A DNA stretch of 64,000 nucleotides from JAKPUX01 sp035353815. GTDB taxonomy: Bacteria > Zhuqueibacterota > Zhuqueibacteria > Residuimicrobiales > Residuimicrobiaceae. Numbering within the stretch: position 1 is the first letter of the stretch; each line of letters starts with the position of its first letter. Shown here in pieces: positions 14,967 to 24,028 of this stretch. The notes beneath the pieces are model-generated. The model was not told where the DNA came from. It made no database searches and saw only the letters and a program-made list of their open reading frames with translations. Position numbers and translations under genes: made by a program. The stretch covers positions 1-64,000 of the forward strand of contig DAOQAG010000016.1 of assembly GCA_035353815.1 (NCBI GenBank). The letters run 5' to 3'.

Positions 14967-16601
14967 CTATTTTCCTTTCTGTGGTGCCGTATCCAGCAAG
15001 CTCTGGTCCTGGACAAAATCCCACATCGTCTTGCGCTGCAGGTCGGCCACTGCGAGTTTGAAATCGACATAAGCCGAAAGGTAGGAGGTCTTGGCGGTGG
15101 TCAGGCGGTTGCGGTCCAGGGCCAGTTCCTGGCTGGTGATATCGCCGTTATTGAAGCGTTCCAGGGTGATATCGAAGGCGCGCTGGGCCACCTCCTGGTT
15201 TTTTCTCAGCACAGCGATGCGGTTTTCCGCCTCGCGCAGGCGCAGCACCACCTCGCGGACCTCGCGCTCGATCGTCTTTTTTTGCTCCTCGAGGGTGAGC
15301 GCGCTGGTATGATAGGTGGCCCGGGCGGCCTCGACCTCGGCGCGGTTGACGCCCCAGTCCCACAGCGGCACGCTCAGGGTAAAAGTGACGCCGCGGTTAT
15401 GCGGACGCCGGTCCATGTCATCCAGGCTCGAGTTCCACAGCTCGTTCCAGGGCGAATGGTAGGGCAGATTGGAATCGCTGACGCCGGTGATGTCATAAAA
15501 GGCGTTGATATCGCCGCGCATCTCGCTGCGGGCATCCGCTTCCTTGATGCTGATTCGCGCCAGTTCGATGTCGATCTGGCCCTCGCGCAGCTCGGTGCGG
15601 TATTTCATGGCCATCTCGGTCGCGCGCGCCAGGTCCACCTCGATCTTCTCGACGGCAAAATCGGTGCGCACCGCCACCTGATCGGTGAGTTTCAGTCCGA
15701 TGAGCTGTTTGAAGGTGTCCTCGGAGCGCTGCAACTCGCCCTCGGCCGAGAGCAGGGCATTGCGGCTCTCCGCAAGGTCGACCTCCATCTGCAGGGCTTC
15801 GACCTCGGGGATCAGCCCAGCGGCATACTTTTTCGCGGCGATGTCATAGAGCTCCTGTTGCTGCTGGACGTTGTCGCGGGTGATCTCGTGCTGCCGCGTC
15901 GCCTGGTAGAGATCGAAAAAGGAGCGGGTGACGCGGTAGACGATATCCAGTTCGCTGCGGCGATAGCGATGCACGGTGCGCTCGTAGCTCAGATTGGCAT
16001 TTTTCAGCCCCAGCTTGAGCTGATTGATCGCGAAAAGGGGCTGGCTGAAGCGCAGGCTGAGCGAGTTATAGATCTCGCTGCGGGAGACGTCCTGCTTGCT
16101 CTCCTGCAGGTAGGTCGAGACGTCGCGGTGATAGCTCTGGCCGCGCAGGGTGATGGCGCCGTCGGTGGGCAGCGGCTGGTTGATGTCCAGGGTCCCCATA
16201 TAGCGGGTAAAGCCGGTCGTATTAAAGATCGGCAGGGCATTGGGGATGGTGATCTCCGAAACCGTCTCGTTCCAGTTGGGGGTTTCCAGGGCCAGGTCCG
16301 CGTTGGTTTTAAAGCGCCCCCGGGCGGCGATCAGGTTTTGCTCCGCCTGGCTGAGGCTGAGGCGCAGGGATTTCATCTCATAGCTTTTTTCCAGGGCGAT
16401 CTTGATCGCCTGATCGAGGGTCAGGACGTTTTTCTGCACGCTTTCCGGCTGCGGCTCCGCAGCGGGCGCAGGGGCCAGGAGGCGGGTGCTGTCCGGCGCG
16501 TCAGGCCGCACCGGGGCGGTCTCCTGCGTCCGGGCCGTGCCGGCTCCGGCCAATAGCATGGCGAAGCAGAGGACGATGACGAAAGGGATTCGCTGAATCA
16601 T
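14967..16601 (-). CDS. TolC-family outer-membrane efflux protein
   Basis: A 544-residue exported protein with a signal peptide (MIQRIPFVIVLCFAMLLAGA) and the repeated coiled-coil layout of TolC-type channels. The segment LTLDQAIKIALEKSYEMK begins the first repeat, and long heptad-like helices containing QAEQNLIAA and RNALLSAEGELQRSE follow. It would form the trimeric outer-membrane and periplasmic tunnel of a tripartite exporter. It lies directly downstream of a MacB-type permease and an adaptor gene on the same strand. The start at 16601 follows TGAGGAGAGT; the open frame continues upstream into unlikely sequence. Confidence 0.88.
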   Translation of the reverse strand: MIQRIPFVIVLCFAMLLAGAGTARTQETAPVRPDAPDSTRLLAPAPAAEPQPESVQKNVLTLDQAIKIALEKSYEMKSLRLSLSQAEQNLIAARGRFKTNADLALETPNWNETVSEITIPNALPIFNTTGFTRYMGTLDINQPLPTDGAITLRGQSYHRDVSTYLQESKQDVSRSEIYNSLSLRFSQPLFAINQLKLGLKNANLSYERTVHRYRRSELDIVYRVTRSFFDLYQATRQHEITRDNVQQQQELYDIAAKKYAAGLIPEVEALQMEVDLAESRNALLSAEGELQRSEDTFKQLIGLKLTDQVAVRTDFAVEKIEVDLARATEMAMKYRTELREGQIDIELARISIKEADARSEMRGDINAFYDITGVSDSNLPYHSPWNELWNSSLDDMDRRPHNRGVTFTLSVPLWDWGVNRAEVEAARATYHTSALTLEEQKKTIEREVREVVLRLREAENRIAVLRKNQEVAQRAFDITLERFNNGDITSQELALDRNRLTTAKTSYLSAYVDFKLAVADLQRKTMWDFVQDQSLLDTAPQKGK

Positions 16602-16707
16602 ACTCTCCTCAAGAATGGCGGTGCATCCGGGCATGAGCGCTTGCTTGCCGCTGCGGAGGTCCGGGCGGCTCACAAGGACGCTGCCGCAAGGGAGCGGCGT
16701 CCGGAGG

Positions 16708-17937
16708 TTATTCATAGCGCAGCGAGACAATGGGATCAAGTTTGGCCGCCTGGCGCGCCGGATAGATGCCGAAGATGATGCCGACTGCCGCCGAAACGGT
16801 GAAGGCCAGGATAATCGCACTAAAGCTGACCAGGGTGCGCCAGCCGGCGTAGAGGGCGATCACCTTGGTCAGGATAAAGCCGAGGACCACGCCGAGGAGG
16901 CCGCCGACGAAGCTGAGCACCATCGCCTCGACGAGGAACTGGCCGAGGATGTCGAGCTGGCGTGCGCCGACCGCCCGGCGCACGCCGATTTCGCGGGTGC
17001 GCTCCATCACCGAGGCGAGCATGATATTCATGATGCCGATGCCCCCGACCAGCAGGGAGATGCCGGCGATGGCGCCCATGACGATATTGAAGATGCGCTG
17101 GGTTTGCTGTTTCTGGCGCAGCAGGGCTTCGGGGATCGTGATCGTGAAATCATTGACCAGGTTGTGGCGGCGGCTGATCGAAGCCTTGACGACCGTCGCC
17201 GCCTCCTGAATGCGGCCGGAATCCTTGACCTGGACGATGATGCGATCGATCTCGCTGGCGAAAACGCTGCGGGGAAAGCGTTTGACCGCCGCGGTGATCG
17301 GGATGTAGACATTGTTGTTGAGGTTGTCCGAGATGCCGGAGCCGGCGCCGGCGCTGGGCTTCTCCTCCATGACACCGAGGACGGTGTACCATTGCTGGCC
17401 GATCTTGATCCGCTGGCCGACGGGATCCTGAAAGAGAAAGAGGGCCCAGCGGAGTTCGGCGCCGAGCACACAGACGCGGCGCGCCTCGCTGACATCCTCA
17501 TAGTTGAAAAAGGCTCCCTGCTGCGGGGAGAAGGCCATGACCCGCTCATACTCGGGCATGGTGCCGACGACGGTGGCCTCGACCGATTCCTGGCCATAGT
17601 AGAGCTGGGACTTGACCGAGCGCTCCGGGATGGCAACGCTGAGCAGGGGATTGATCGTTTGCAGCGCCGTGGCATCCTCCAGCGCCAGTCCCCGGGAGAG
17701 ATTGGTACGCCCGGTGCCATCCTCCTCGTTCTCGATCGGGATGTCGTTGATGAGGATATTGTTCATCCCCATCAACTGGATCTGTTCGAGAGCCTCCTGT
17801 TTGGCCCCCTCGCCGATGGAGAGCATGGCGATGACCGCCGCAACCCCGAAGATGATACCAAGGGCCGTAAGAATGGAACGCATTTTATGACTGCGGATGC
17901 CCTCCATCCCGATTTCAACGCTTTCGCGGATATTCAT
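16708..17937 (-). CDS. MacB-type ABC transporter permease
   Basis: A 409-residue membrane protein of the MacB/FtsX permease family. One transmembrane helix near residues 20-42 (ILTALGIIFGVAAVIAMLSIG) is followed by a large periplasmic domain and three C-terminal helices starting near residue 285 (GAIAGISLLVGGIGIMNIMLAS). RTREIGVRRAVGAR is the conserved cytoplasmic coupling motif that contacts the ATPase. Such mechanotransmission permeases expel substrates from the periplasm through TolC. No ATP-binding subunit is encoded next to it; it must be supplied from elsewhere. The adaptor gene is 15 bp upstream. Confidence 0.9.
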   Translation of the reverse strand: MNIRESVEIGMEGIRSHKMRSILTALGIIFGVAAVIAMLSIGEGAKQEALEQIQLMGMNNILINDIPIENEEDGTGRTNLSRGLALEDATALQTINPLLSVAIPERSVKSQLYYGQESVEATVVGTMPEYERVMAFSPQQGAFFNYEDVSEARRVCVLGAELRWALFLFQDPVGQRIKIGQQWYTVLGVMEEKPSAGAGSGISDNLNNNVYIPITAAVKRFPRSVFASEIDRIIVQVKDSGRIQEAATVVKASISRRHNLVNDFTITIPEALLRQKQQTQRIFNIVMGAIAGISLLVGGIGIMNIMLASVMERTREIGVRRAVGARQLDILGQFLVEAMVLSFVGGLLGVVLGFILTKVIALYAGWRTLVSFSAIILAFTVSAAVGIIFGIYPARQAAKLDPIVSLRYE

Positions 17938-17952
17938 GGCGGATTCCTCTGT

Positions 17953-19317
17953 TCAACGCATGATCATCATGCCGCCCCCGCCCGCGGGCGGCCGGCGTTC
18001 CTGCCGCTTTTCCTTCACCGCAGACGGGGTGGTCTCCCCCGTCTGCTTGACCGGGACGGTCGGATCGCGCAGGGCCACCAGGTCCCCCTGTTTCAAGCCT
18101 TTTTCGATCACGACAAAATCGCTGTTTTTCGCGCCGATCTGCACCTCGTGGCGCTTGAAGCCGCCCTTCTTGATATAGACGACCGTGGTATCATCCTTGT
18201 GAATGACGCTCTCCAGCGGCACAAAGAGCTTGTCCTTGATGCGGTCGGTGATGATCTGGCACTGGGCGGTCATCCCGGGGCGCAGGCGTCCATCGGCGCC
18301 GTCGATGAGGATCTCCACCTCGAAGGTTTTGACATCCGAGCCGCTCTCGCGGGTGGCGAGGGTCGCAACGCGCATGACCTTGCCGTAAAAGCGCTCGCCG
18401 GGAAGGGCGTCGACCGCGAGGACTACCTGCTGGTCCTGCCGCACCTGGCTGATAAAAACCTCATTGACCTTGGCCTTGATCATCATCTGCGAGAGGTCAG
18501 GGATTTCGACCAGGGTCATGCCGCGCCAGGGCGTGTCTCCGACCTTGATCTTGGCGCGCCCGTTGGTGCCAAAGATCTCCTGCAGCACCACCAGACCGTC
18601 GATCGGGGCGCGCAGGGTGAGATCGCTGACCTCCTGCTGCTTCTGCTCGTAGCGCAGGCGCGCCTGGCGCACTTTGAGATTGCTCTTGGTCAGGTCGGCC
18701 CTGTTGATGATCTCCTGCGATTCGATCTTGCGTTGGGCCTGGTCGAGTGAGAGGGTCGCCTTCTTGAGGTTGAGCTCCTGTTCGCGCTGTTTGGAGAGGG
18801 CCTCGTATTTCATCTGCTCATAGCGGAGCTTGGCCTGTTCGAAGGAGTACTTTTCGGTTTCGTAGGCGGTATTGAGCTGGGCCATGGTCGAACGGTTGGA
18901 GGCCTGGAGGCTCGCCAGGTCAGCCAGCGCGGATTCGTACTCGTTGCGGCGGTCCTCGAGGTCCTGACTCGCCTCGGCGGTATCAAACTGAACGAGGAAA
19001 TCGCCCTTCTGCACCATGGAGCCGTCATCGGCCAGCGCGACCACGCGCAGGCTGCCGCGCACTTTGGCGGGTACACCGACCGAGACCGATTTGACGGCAT
19101 AGAGCTCGCCGCTCTGATTGATATCGATGACAAAGTCGCCGAACCGTGCCGCGGCGGTGGCCACATCTGGAGTCGAACCCAGGGTCCACGTGTAGATCAG
19201 AAAGAACAGCAGCACTGCGGCGAGAACAAGCACCGGCAGACGCCACTTGCCCAGACGCGCAAGCCCGTGCGCTTCGGTCCAGTTGTACCAGGTTTTGATC
19301 TGCTCACCAATTTTCAT
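17953..19317 (-). CDS. Periplasmic adaptor (HlyD/MacA-like) of the exporter
   Basis: A 454-residue membrane fusion protein. An N-terminal membrane anchor (LPVLVLAAVLLFFLIYTW, residues 27-44) is followed by a split lipoyl domain, a long alpha-helical hairpin with many Lys/Glu/Gln heptads, a beta-barrel (RLRPGMTAQCQI) and a membrane-proximal domain. It would bridge the inner-membrane permease and the TolC-like channel encoded downstream. The C-terminus is rich in Gly, Pro and Met (PPAGGGGMMIMR), like a milder version of the repetitive tail of the second adaptor at 20.6-22.6 kb. Confidence 0.88.
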   Translation of the reverse strand: MKIGEQIKTWYNWTEAHGLARLGKWRLPVLVLAAVLLFFLIYTWTLGSTPDVATAAARFGDFVIDINQSGELYAVKSVSVGVPAKVRGSLRVVALADDGSMVQKGDFLVQFDTAEASQDLEDRRNEYESALADLASLQASNRSTMAQLNTAYETEKYSFEQAKLRYEQMKYEALSKQREQELNLKKATLSLDQAQRKIESQEIINRADLTKSNLKVRQARLRYEQKQQEVSDLTLRAPIDGLVVLQEIFGTNGRAKIKVGDTPWRGMTLVEIPDLSQMMIKAKVNEVFISQVRQDQQVVLAVDALPGERFYGKVMRVATLATRESGSDVKTFEVEILIDGADGRLRPGMTAQCQIITDRIKDKLFVPLESVIHKDDTTVVYIKKGGFKRHEVQIGAKNSDFVVIEKGLKQGDLVALRDPTVPVKQTGETTPSAVKEKRQERRPPAGGGGMMIMR

Positions 19318-19359
19318 CGTGCACCTGCAATTTGTCCATCCATAAGGTTGAATGCGTGT

Positions 19360-20625
19360 CTAGAATATGCTGGCCAGCAGCCGGAGGTTGAGATAGGTCA
19401 CGAGAATGCCGACCGCCAGGAGCAGCGCGTTCAGCGCCGTGGAATTGGCATAGGGACCCATCACCCTGCGTGAGGAGGTCAGATAGATCTGCAAAAATAT
19501 CGTAAAAGGAAGCTGGATGCTCAACGCCATTTGCGAATAGATCAGGCCCTGGAAGGGATTGCGGATCAGAAAAATGACCGCGATCGCCAACAGGAACGAG
19601 GCCAGTACGCCGATCCGGCTGTGGCTGTCTTTCAGGTCGAAGGGTTCGATGAAGAAGCCGGCGAAGATGGTGCCGCCGGCCATACCCGAGGTGATGGTCG
19701 AAGCGAGCCCCGAGAGCAGCAGGGCAAAGGCAAAAATGGCGGCAGCGCTGTTGCCCAGCAAGGGGCGCAGCATCTCCTTGGCCTGCTGCAGCTCGGAGAC
19801 CGGCGTGTTGCCCTGAAAAAAAACCGCTGCGGCCATCAAGATCATGGCGCTGTTGATGCCCCACCCGACCAGCATCGAGAAGAGGGTATCGAGAAACTCG
19901 TACTTGAGCTGGCGGCGAATGATCCCGGGATCCTCACGGTTCCACTGCCGGCTCTGAATAATTTCTGAATGGAGAAAAAGGTTGTGCGGCATCACTACGG
20001 CACCGAGCAGGCTCATCACGACGACGATCGAGCCCTGCGGGATGACGGGTGTAACCCAGCCAGCGGCAGCCCGCGGCCAGCTGATATCGATCAGGGTGAG
20101 CTCGTAGATAAAGGAGAGCCCGATGAGCGAAACAAAACCGATGATCCATTTCTCCAGCTTGCGATACGAGTTGGAGAAGAGCAGGATGACGACTGTGATC
20201 AGGGTGATAACCGCACCGGCGCGCACGGGAATGCCGAAGAGCATTTGCAGGGCAATGGCGCCTCCGAGGATCTCCGCCAGGGAGGTCGAAATGGAGGCCA
20301 GCATCGCCGAGCCGAGCAGGGGGCGGGAAATCCACGGGCTGCAGTATTGCGTAGCTGCCTCGGAAAGGCAGAGGCCGGTGGCGATGCCCAGGTGGGCGAC
20401 ATTGTGCTGCAGGATGATCAGCATCACCGTCGACAGGGTGATCATCCATAACAGCTGATAGCCGTGATCGGAACCCGCGGCCAGGTTCGAGGCCCAGTTG
20501 CCGGGATCGATAAAGCCGACGGTGACGAGCAAACCGGGGCCGATATACTTGAGGATCTCGAGTCCGCCGAATGCGGGCCGGTGGCCGGTTTTGCTCAAGA
20601 ACTGGCGCAGTCGGAATTCAGGCAT
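19360..20625 (-). CDS. Nramp-family divalent metal transporter
   Basis: A 421-residue polytopic membrane protein. DPGNWASN (helix 1) and MPHNLFLHS (helix 6) are the two broken-helix metal-binding motifs of Nramp/MntH proteins, and the Met and Asp/Asn ligands are present. About eleven hydrophobic helices can be counted. The family imports Mn2+ or Fe2+ with protons. The gene sits 12 bp downstream of the second adaptor gene and 42 bp upstream of the first, so it interrupts an export cluster. Whether it is co-transcribed with them by chance or for function is unknown. Confidence 0.9.
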   Translation of the reverse strand: MPEFRLRQFLSKTGHRPAFGGLEILKYIGPGLLVTVGFIDPGNWASNLAAGSDHGYQLLWMITLSTVMLIILQHNVAHLGIATGLCLSEAATQYCSPWISRPLLGSAMLASISTSLAEILGGAIALQMLFGIPVRAGAVITLITVVILLFSNSYRKLEKWIIGFVSLIGLSFIYELTLIDISWPRAAAGWVTPVIPQGSIVVVMSLLGAVVMPHNLFLHSEIIQSRQWNREDPGIIRRQLKYEFLDTLFSMLVGWGINSAMILMAAAVFFQGNTPVSELQQAKEMLRPLLGNSAAAIFAFALLLSGLASTITSGMAGGTIFAGFFIEPFDLKDSHSRIGVLASFLLAIAVIFLIRNPFQGLIYSQMALSIQLPFTIFLQIYLTSSRRVMGPYANSTALNALLLAVGILVTYLNLRLLASIF

Positions 20626-20637
20626 GCGTCCCCCGGC

Positions 20638-22619
20638 TCAGGGCTGCGGGAAGGAGCGGTCCCCTGCAGGCAGCCGCCGCCGTGTTGTGTCGCCCGGCGT
20701 AAAATCGGGCGGGAAGCCCGGGCCGCCGGGGCGCATCATCTGCCTCCGGGTCGTGTCGCCCGGTGCAATGCCGGGCGGGAAGCCCGGGCCGCCGGGGCGC
20801 ATCATCCGCCTCCGGGTCGTGTCGCCCGGNNNNNNNNNNNNNNNNNNNNNNNNNNNNNNNNNNNNNNNNNNNNNNNNNNNNNNNNNNNNNNNNNNNNNNN
20901 NNNNNNNNNNNNNNNNNNNNNNNNNNNNNGCGGGAAGCCCGGGCCGCCGGGGCGCATCATCCGCCTCCGGGTCGTGTCGCCCGGCGCAAAGCCGGGCGGG
21001 AAGCCCGGGCCGCCGGGGCGCATCATCCGCCTCCGGGTCGTGTCGCCCGGCGCAAAGCCGGGCGGGAAGCCCGGGCTACCTCCGCGCATAGCAGCCTGGC
21101 CGCCGGGGCCGGGCTGCATGCCGCGCATAGCCTCCTGCAGACGTTTCATGGTCGCCGGATCGATCTCCATCGGCCGGCCGTCGGAGGTCATTCCCGAGAC
21201 CATCCGGCGCATCGCTTCATAGTCTCCGGCAGCGCCATTGGGAGCGCGGGCAATGACCTGGCGCCCGCGATTGCCATCATAATCATAGGTCAAGCCGCGC
21301 TTGTCCATCTCGGCCAGGGCGGCCGCCAGCTTCTCCTGGCGGTTGGCGGTCGTGGCGAGATAACTGGCATAGCCGAGGCGGTGATAGCTTGTATCGGGCG
21401 GGATGCAAGCGACCAGGTCGCCCGCCTTGAGGCGGTCGGTCTGGAGGACCACGCGCTGATCATCGCGTGGGCCCGTCCGGATCGCCAGGGGTTTGGGAAA
21501 GCTCTTTTTGGGAAAGACCACGCGTTCGCCCTGTCGTTCAAAAATGGCGCCGGTCGGCACAGTCAGCACGTCCTTTGCGATCCCCAGCTGGACCTGGACC
21601 CGGGCGGTCATTCCGGGTTTGAGCACGGAATCGGCCTGGCTCAGCCGCACCATCACCTCAAAATCCTTGACCTCCGAGTCCCAGTCCTCCTTCTGAGCCA
21701 GCCGGGCGATATGCATCACACGCCCCGTGAAGGAGCGGTCCGGGTAGGCATCCAGGCGGATGGTCGCCTGCTGGCCATCGCTCAGCTGCGCGGCATCCAT
21801 CTCGTTGACGCGCAGCCTGACCTGGATCGAATCGAGATTGGGAATGCTGATCACGGGTTGACCCGGATTGGGCTTGTCGCCGATCGCGACCTTTTTGCGT
21901 GAATCGCCGAAACCGATTTCGTTGTACACCACCAGGCCGCCGATGGGCGCCTTGAGGGTCAGGCTGCCGATCTTTTGCTCGAGTTCGCGCACATCGGCGC
22001 GCGCCTTGGCCATTTCCACGCCCAGGGTGCTCAGCGCTGAGGCGTCAATGATCTCCTGGGAAGCGAGCGTGGTTTTGGATTCCTCCAGAGAGATCTGTGC
22101 TTTTTTCTCCTCAAGTTCGGCATTCATGCGTTGGACCGCCGCCTCATACTTGAGGAGCTCACGCTGCAGAACGGCCACCTCTTCCGAATAGCCCGCGGAG
22201 GCGATATTGGCTTTCAGCTGCGCGATGCGAGCCGACTGCTGGGCGCGCAAGCCGTCCCGCTGCGCTACCAGGGAGGCGAGGGCATCCTGCGCCAGTTCGA
22301 GGCGGTCCTCCAACTCTGAGGCATCGAACTGCACGAGAAAGTCGCCCTGTTTCACCACACTTCCCTCGGGGACCATGGCAATGATCTGCATGTCCATGCG
22401 CCATTCCATCGGCGGGGACAGGTCGACCGAATGCACCGCCTCCACCTCGCCGGTTTCGATGGCATCGATGACAAAATCGCCGCGGCGTAAATCGCCCCAG
22501 ACCGGCTCACTGCCGACACTTTTTTCACTCCTGCTGCCCGCCAGCCCGATCAGGAGCAGGAGAGCAATCACACCGGGCCAGAACCAACGTTTCTGCGTGA
22601 TCTCTTTAAACTTGAGCAT
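20638..22619 (-). CDS. Second HlyD-like adaptor with repetitive C-terminal tail (contains gap)
   Basis: A membrane fusion protein of the same design as the adaptor at 17.9 kb: an N-terminal anchor (WFWPGVIALLLLIGLAG), lipoyl halves, a helical hairpin from about residue 90, and a beta-barrel with LKPGMTARVQV. It adds a Met/Gly/Pro-rich region and then a tail of 22-residue repeats. The 100-N gap lies within the repeats, so frame and length are unknown there. The minus frame after the gap rejoins the same repeat and ends at a TGA (20638-20640) after RSFPQP. The start at 22619 is chosen because the anchor begins there. Confidence 0.8.
20641..21081 (-). repeat. 66-bp coding tandem repeat (22-residue units)
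   Basis: Units encoding GFPPGFAPGDTTRRRMMRPG plus GP repeat every 66 bp with very few changes. At least two complete units lie right of the gap and two more, slightly diverged (GIAPGDTTRRQ and DFTPGDTTRRR), lie left of it. The copy number inside the gap is unknown. The near-identity of units points to recent expansion and explains why assembly failed here. Confidence 0.9.
20830..20929. other. Assembly gap (100 N)
   Basis: Exactly one hundred undetermined bases, the usual placeholder for a gap of unknown size. It falls within the 66-bp tandem repeat of the adaptor gene, so the true gap probably holds more repeat units. Confidence 0.98.
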
Positions 22620-22797
22620 GAACAAACCTGTTGGATGAATGAACGGCAGCCGGATGTACAGCCGCAGCCAGGAAGACGATGCCGGGGAAGCGTGGATCGT
22701 CTCGCCTGATGTTCCAGGGGATCGGGATGAGCGCCCGGGACAGAACCGGGCACTGTAAAATAGACGTCCGAGGCGGTGAAAAGTTCCTGCCTGCACT

Positions 22798-24021
22798 TCA
22801 GGGGTAGAGCAAATACTTCTGCCGGAGGCTTTCGAACTGCACCAGGCCCGCCTGCCAGTAGGCCAGAATCTCGTCCACCCCCGCGCCGGCGCGAATGCGC
22901 GTATGCACCTGGTCGGTCCCGATGGCCTTCATGAACATGTCCAGACGGGGCGTGTCATAGATATTCCGGTCGGGATAGAGCCGCTGCAGGGCGGTGAGAA
23001 TGTGCAGCTGCGTCAGCATCGGGCGGAAACGGGAGCGGTCGAGGAGATGGATCTGCACCCCTTGCAGGTCGACACCCTTGAAGGTGCCATAGAAGGGGCG
23101 GTAGTGAACCGGGCGGAAAAAGACGCCGGGAAGCTGCCGGGCGTTGAGCTCGGTGGCGAGGGCGTCCGCCTCGATCCAGGGAGCGCCGACATATTCGAAG
23201 GGTCCGGGCATGCCCACGCCGACATCGACCTGCTGCAGCTCGCCGAGGCAGCCGACCGCGGCACAGTACCATGCCGAGGGCGCCTGGGGAATATGCGGCG
23301 AGGTCGGCACCCACATGAGGCCGGTTGCTGCGAAATCCATCCCGCGCTGCCAGCCGGCGAGGGGGATCACCTGCAACGCGCAGCCAATGCCGAACTCCTG
23401 GTTGAAGAGGCGGGCGAGTTCGCCGACAGTCATGCCATAGACAAAGGGGATGGGATAGAGCCCGATGCCCGATTTGAAGCGGGTTTCGAGCACACCGCCG
23501 TCGACCAGTTCGCCGCCGAGCGGGTCGGGCCGGTCGAGAACCATGAAGGGAATATGGTTCTCCCGCGCGGCCTCCATGCTGCGGGCCATGGTATAGATGT
23601 AGGTGTAAGCGCGTGAACCGATATCCTGAATGTCGTAGAGGAGCAGATCCACCCCGCGCAGCATCTCCGGTGTCGGCTTGTGCGTCCGGCCATAGAGACT
23701 GTAGACCGTGATACCGCTCTTTTCATCGACATAGCTGTCGATGGCCTGGCCGGCCTCGACGTCCCCGCGCACACCGTGCTCCGGCCCGAAAAGGGCGACC
23801 AGCCGCACCCCGGGGGCGCGGATCAGGGCGTCGATCGTCGACTCATGGCTCGATGTCAGTCCGGTGGCATTGGTGATCAGTCCGAGCCGCTTGCCCTGAA
23901 TCAGCGCCAGGCTGTCACTGAGCAGGACGTCCACGCCGAGCCGGACCGGGGCAAGCTCGGCCGCGATGCCGGGACAGGCCAGGGCCAGCACCAAACACCC
24001 AAGAAATTTCATCATCTTCAT
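22798..24021 (-). CDS. DUF1343 protein, NamZ-like exo-beta-N-acetylmuramidase
   Basis: A 407-residue exported protein of the DUF1343 family, whose characterised member NamZ removes N-acetylmuramic acid from the non-reducing ends of peptidoglycan fragments. A signal peptide (MKMMKFLGCLVLALACPGIA) is followed by the family blocks RLGLITNATGL, LFGPEHGVRG, DLLLYDIQDIGSRAYTYIYT, MVLDRPDPLGG and GMPGPFEYVGAPW. The gene begins 7 bp after the AmpG-like permease stop codon, so the two are probably co-transcribed for cell-wall recycling. The start at 24021 is favoured by the signal peptide. Confidence 0.85.
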   Translation of the reverse strand: MKMMKFLGCLVLALACPGIAAELAPVRLGVDVLLSDSLALIQGKRLGLITNATGLTSSHESTIDALIRAPGVRLVALFGPEHGVRGDVEAGQAIDSYVDEKSGITVYSLYGRTHKPTPEMLRGVDLLLYDIQDIGSRAYTYIYTMARSMEAARENHIPFMVLDRPDPLGGELVDGGVLETRFKSGIGLYPIPFVYGMTVGELARLFNQEFGIGCALQVIPLAGWQRGMDFAATGLMWVPTSPHIPQAPSAWYCAAVGCLGELQQVDVGVGMPGPFEYVGAPWIEADALATELNARQLPGVFFRPVHYRPFYGTFKGVDLQGVQIHLLDRSRFRPMLTQLHILTALQRLYPDRNIYDTPRLDMFMKAIGTDQVHTRIRAGAGVDEILAYWQAGLVQFESLRQKYLLYP

Positions 24022-24028
24022 GCAGGCC

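Noticed and set aside
20830..20929. Frameshift in the second adaptor gene
   Set aside because: The change of frame coincides with the 100-N placeholder, whose length is arbitrary; the same repeat is read on both sides.
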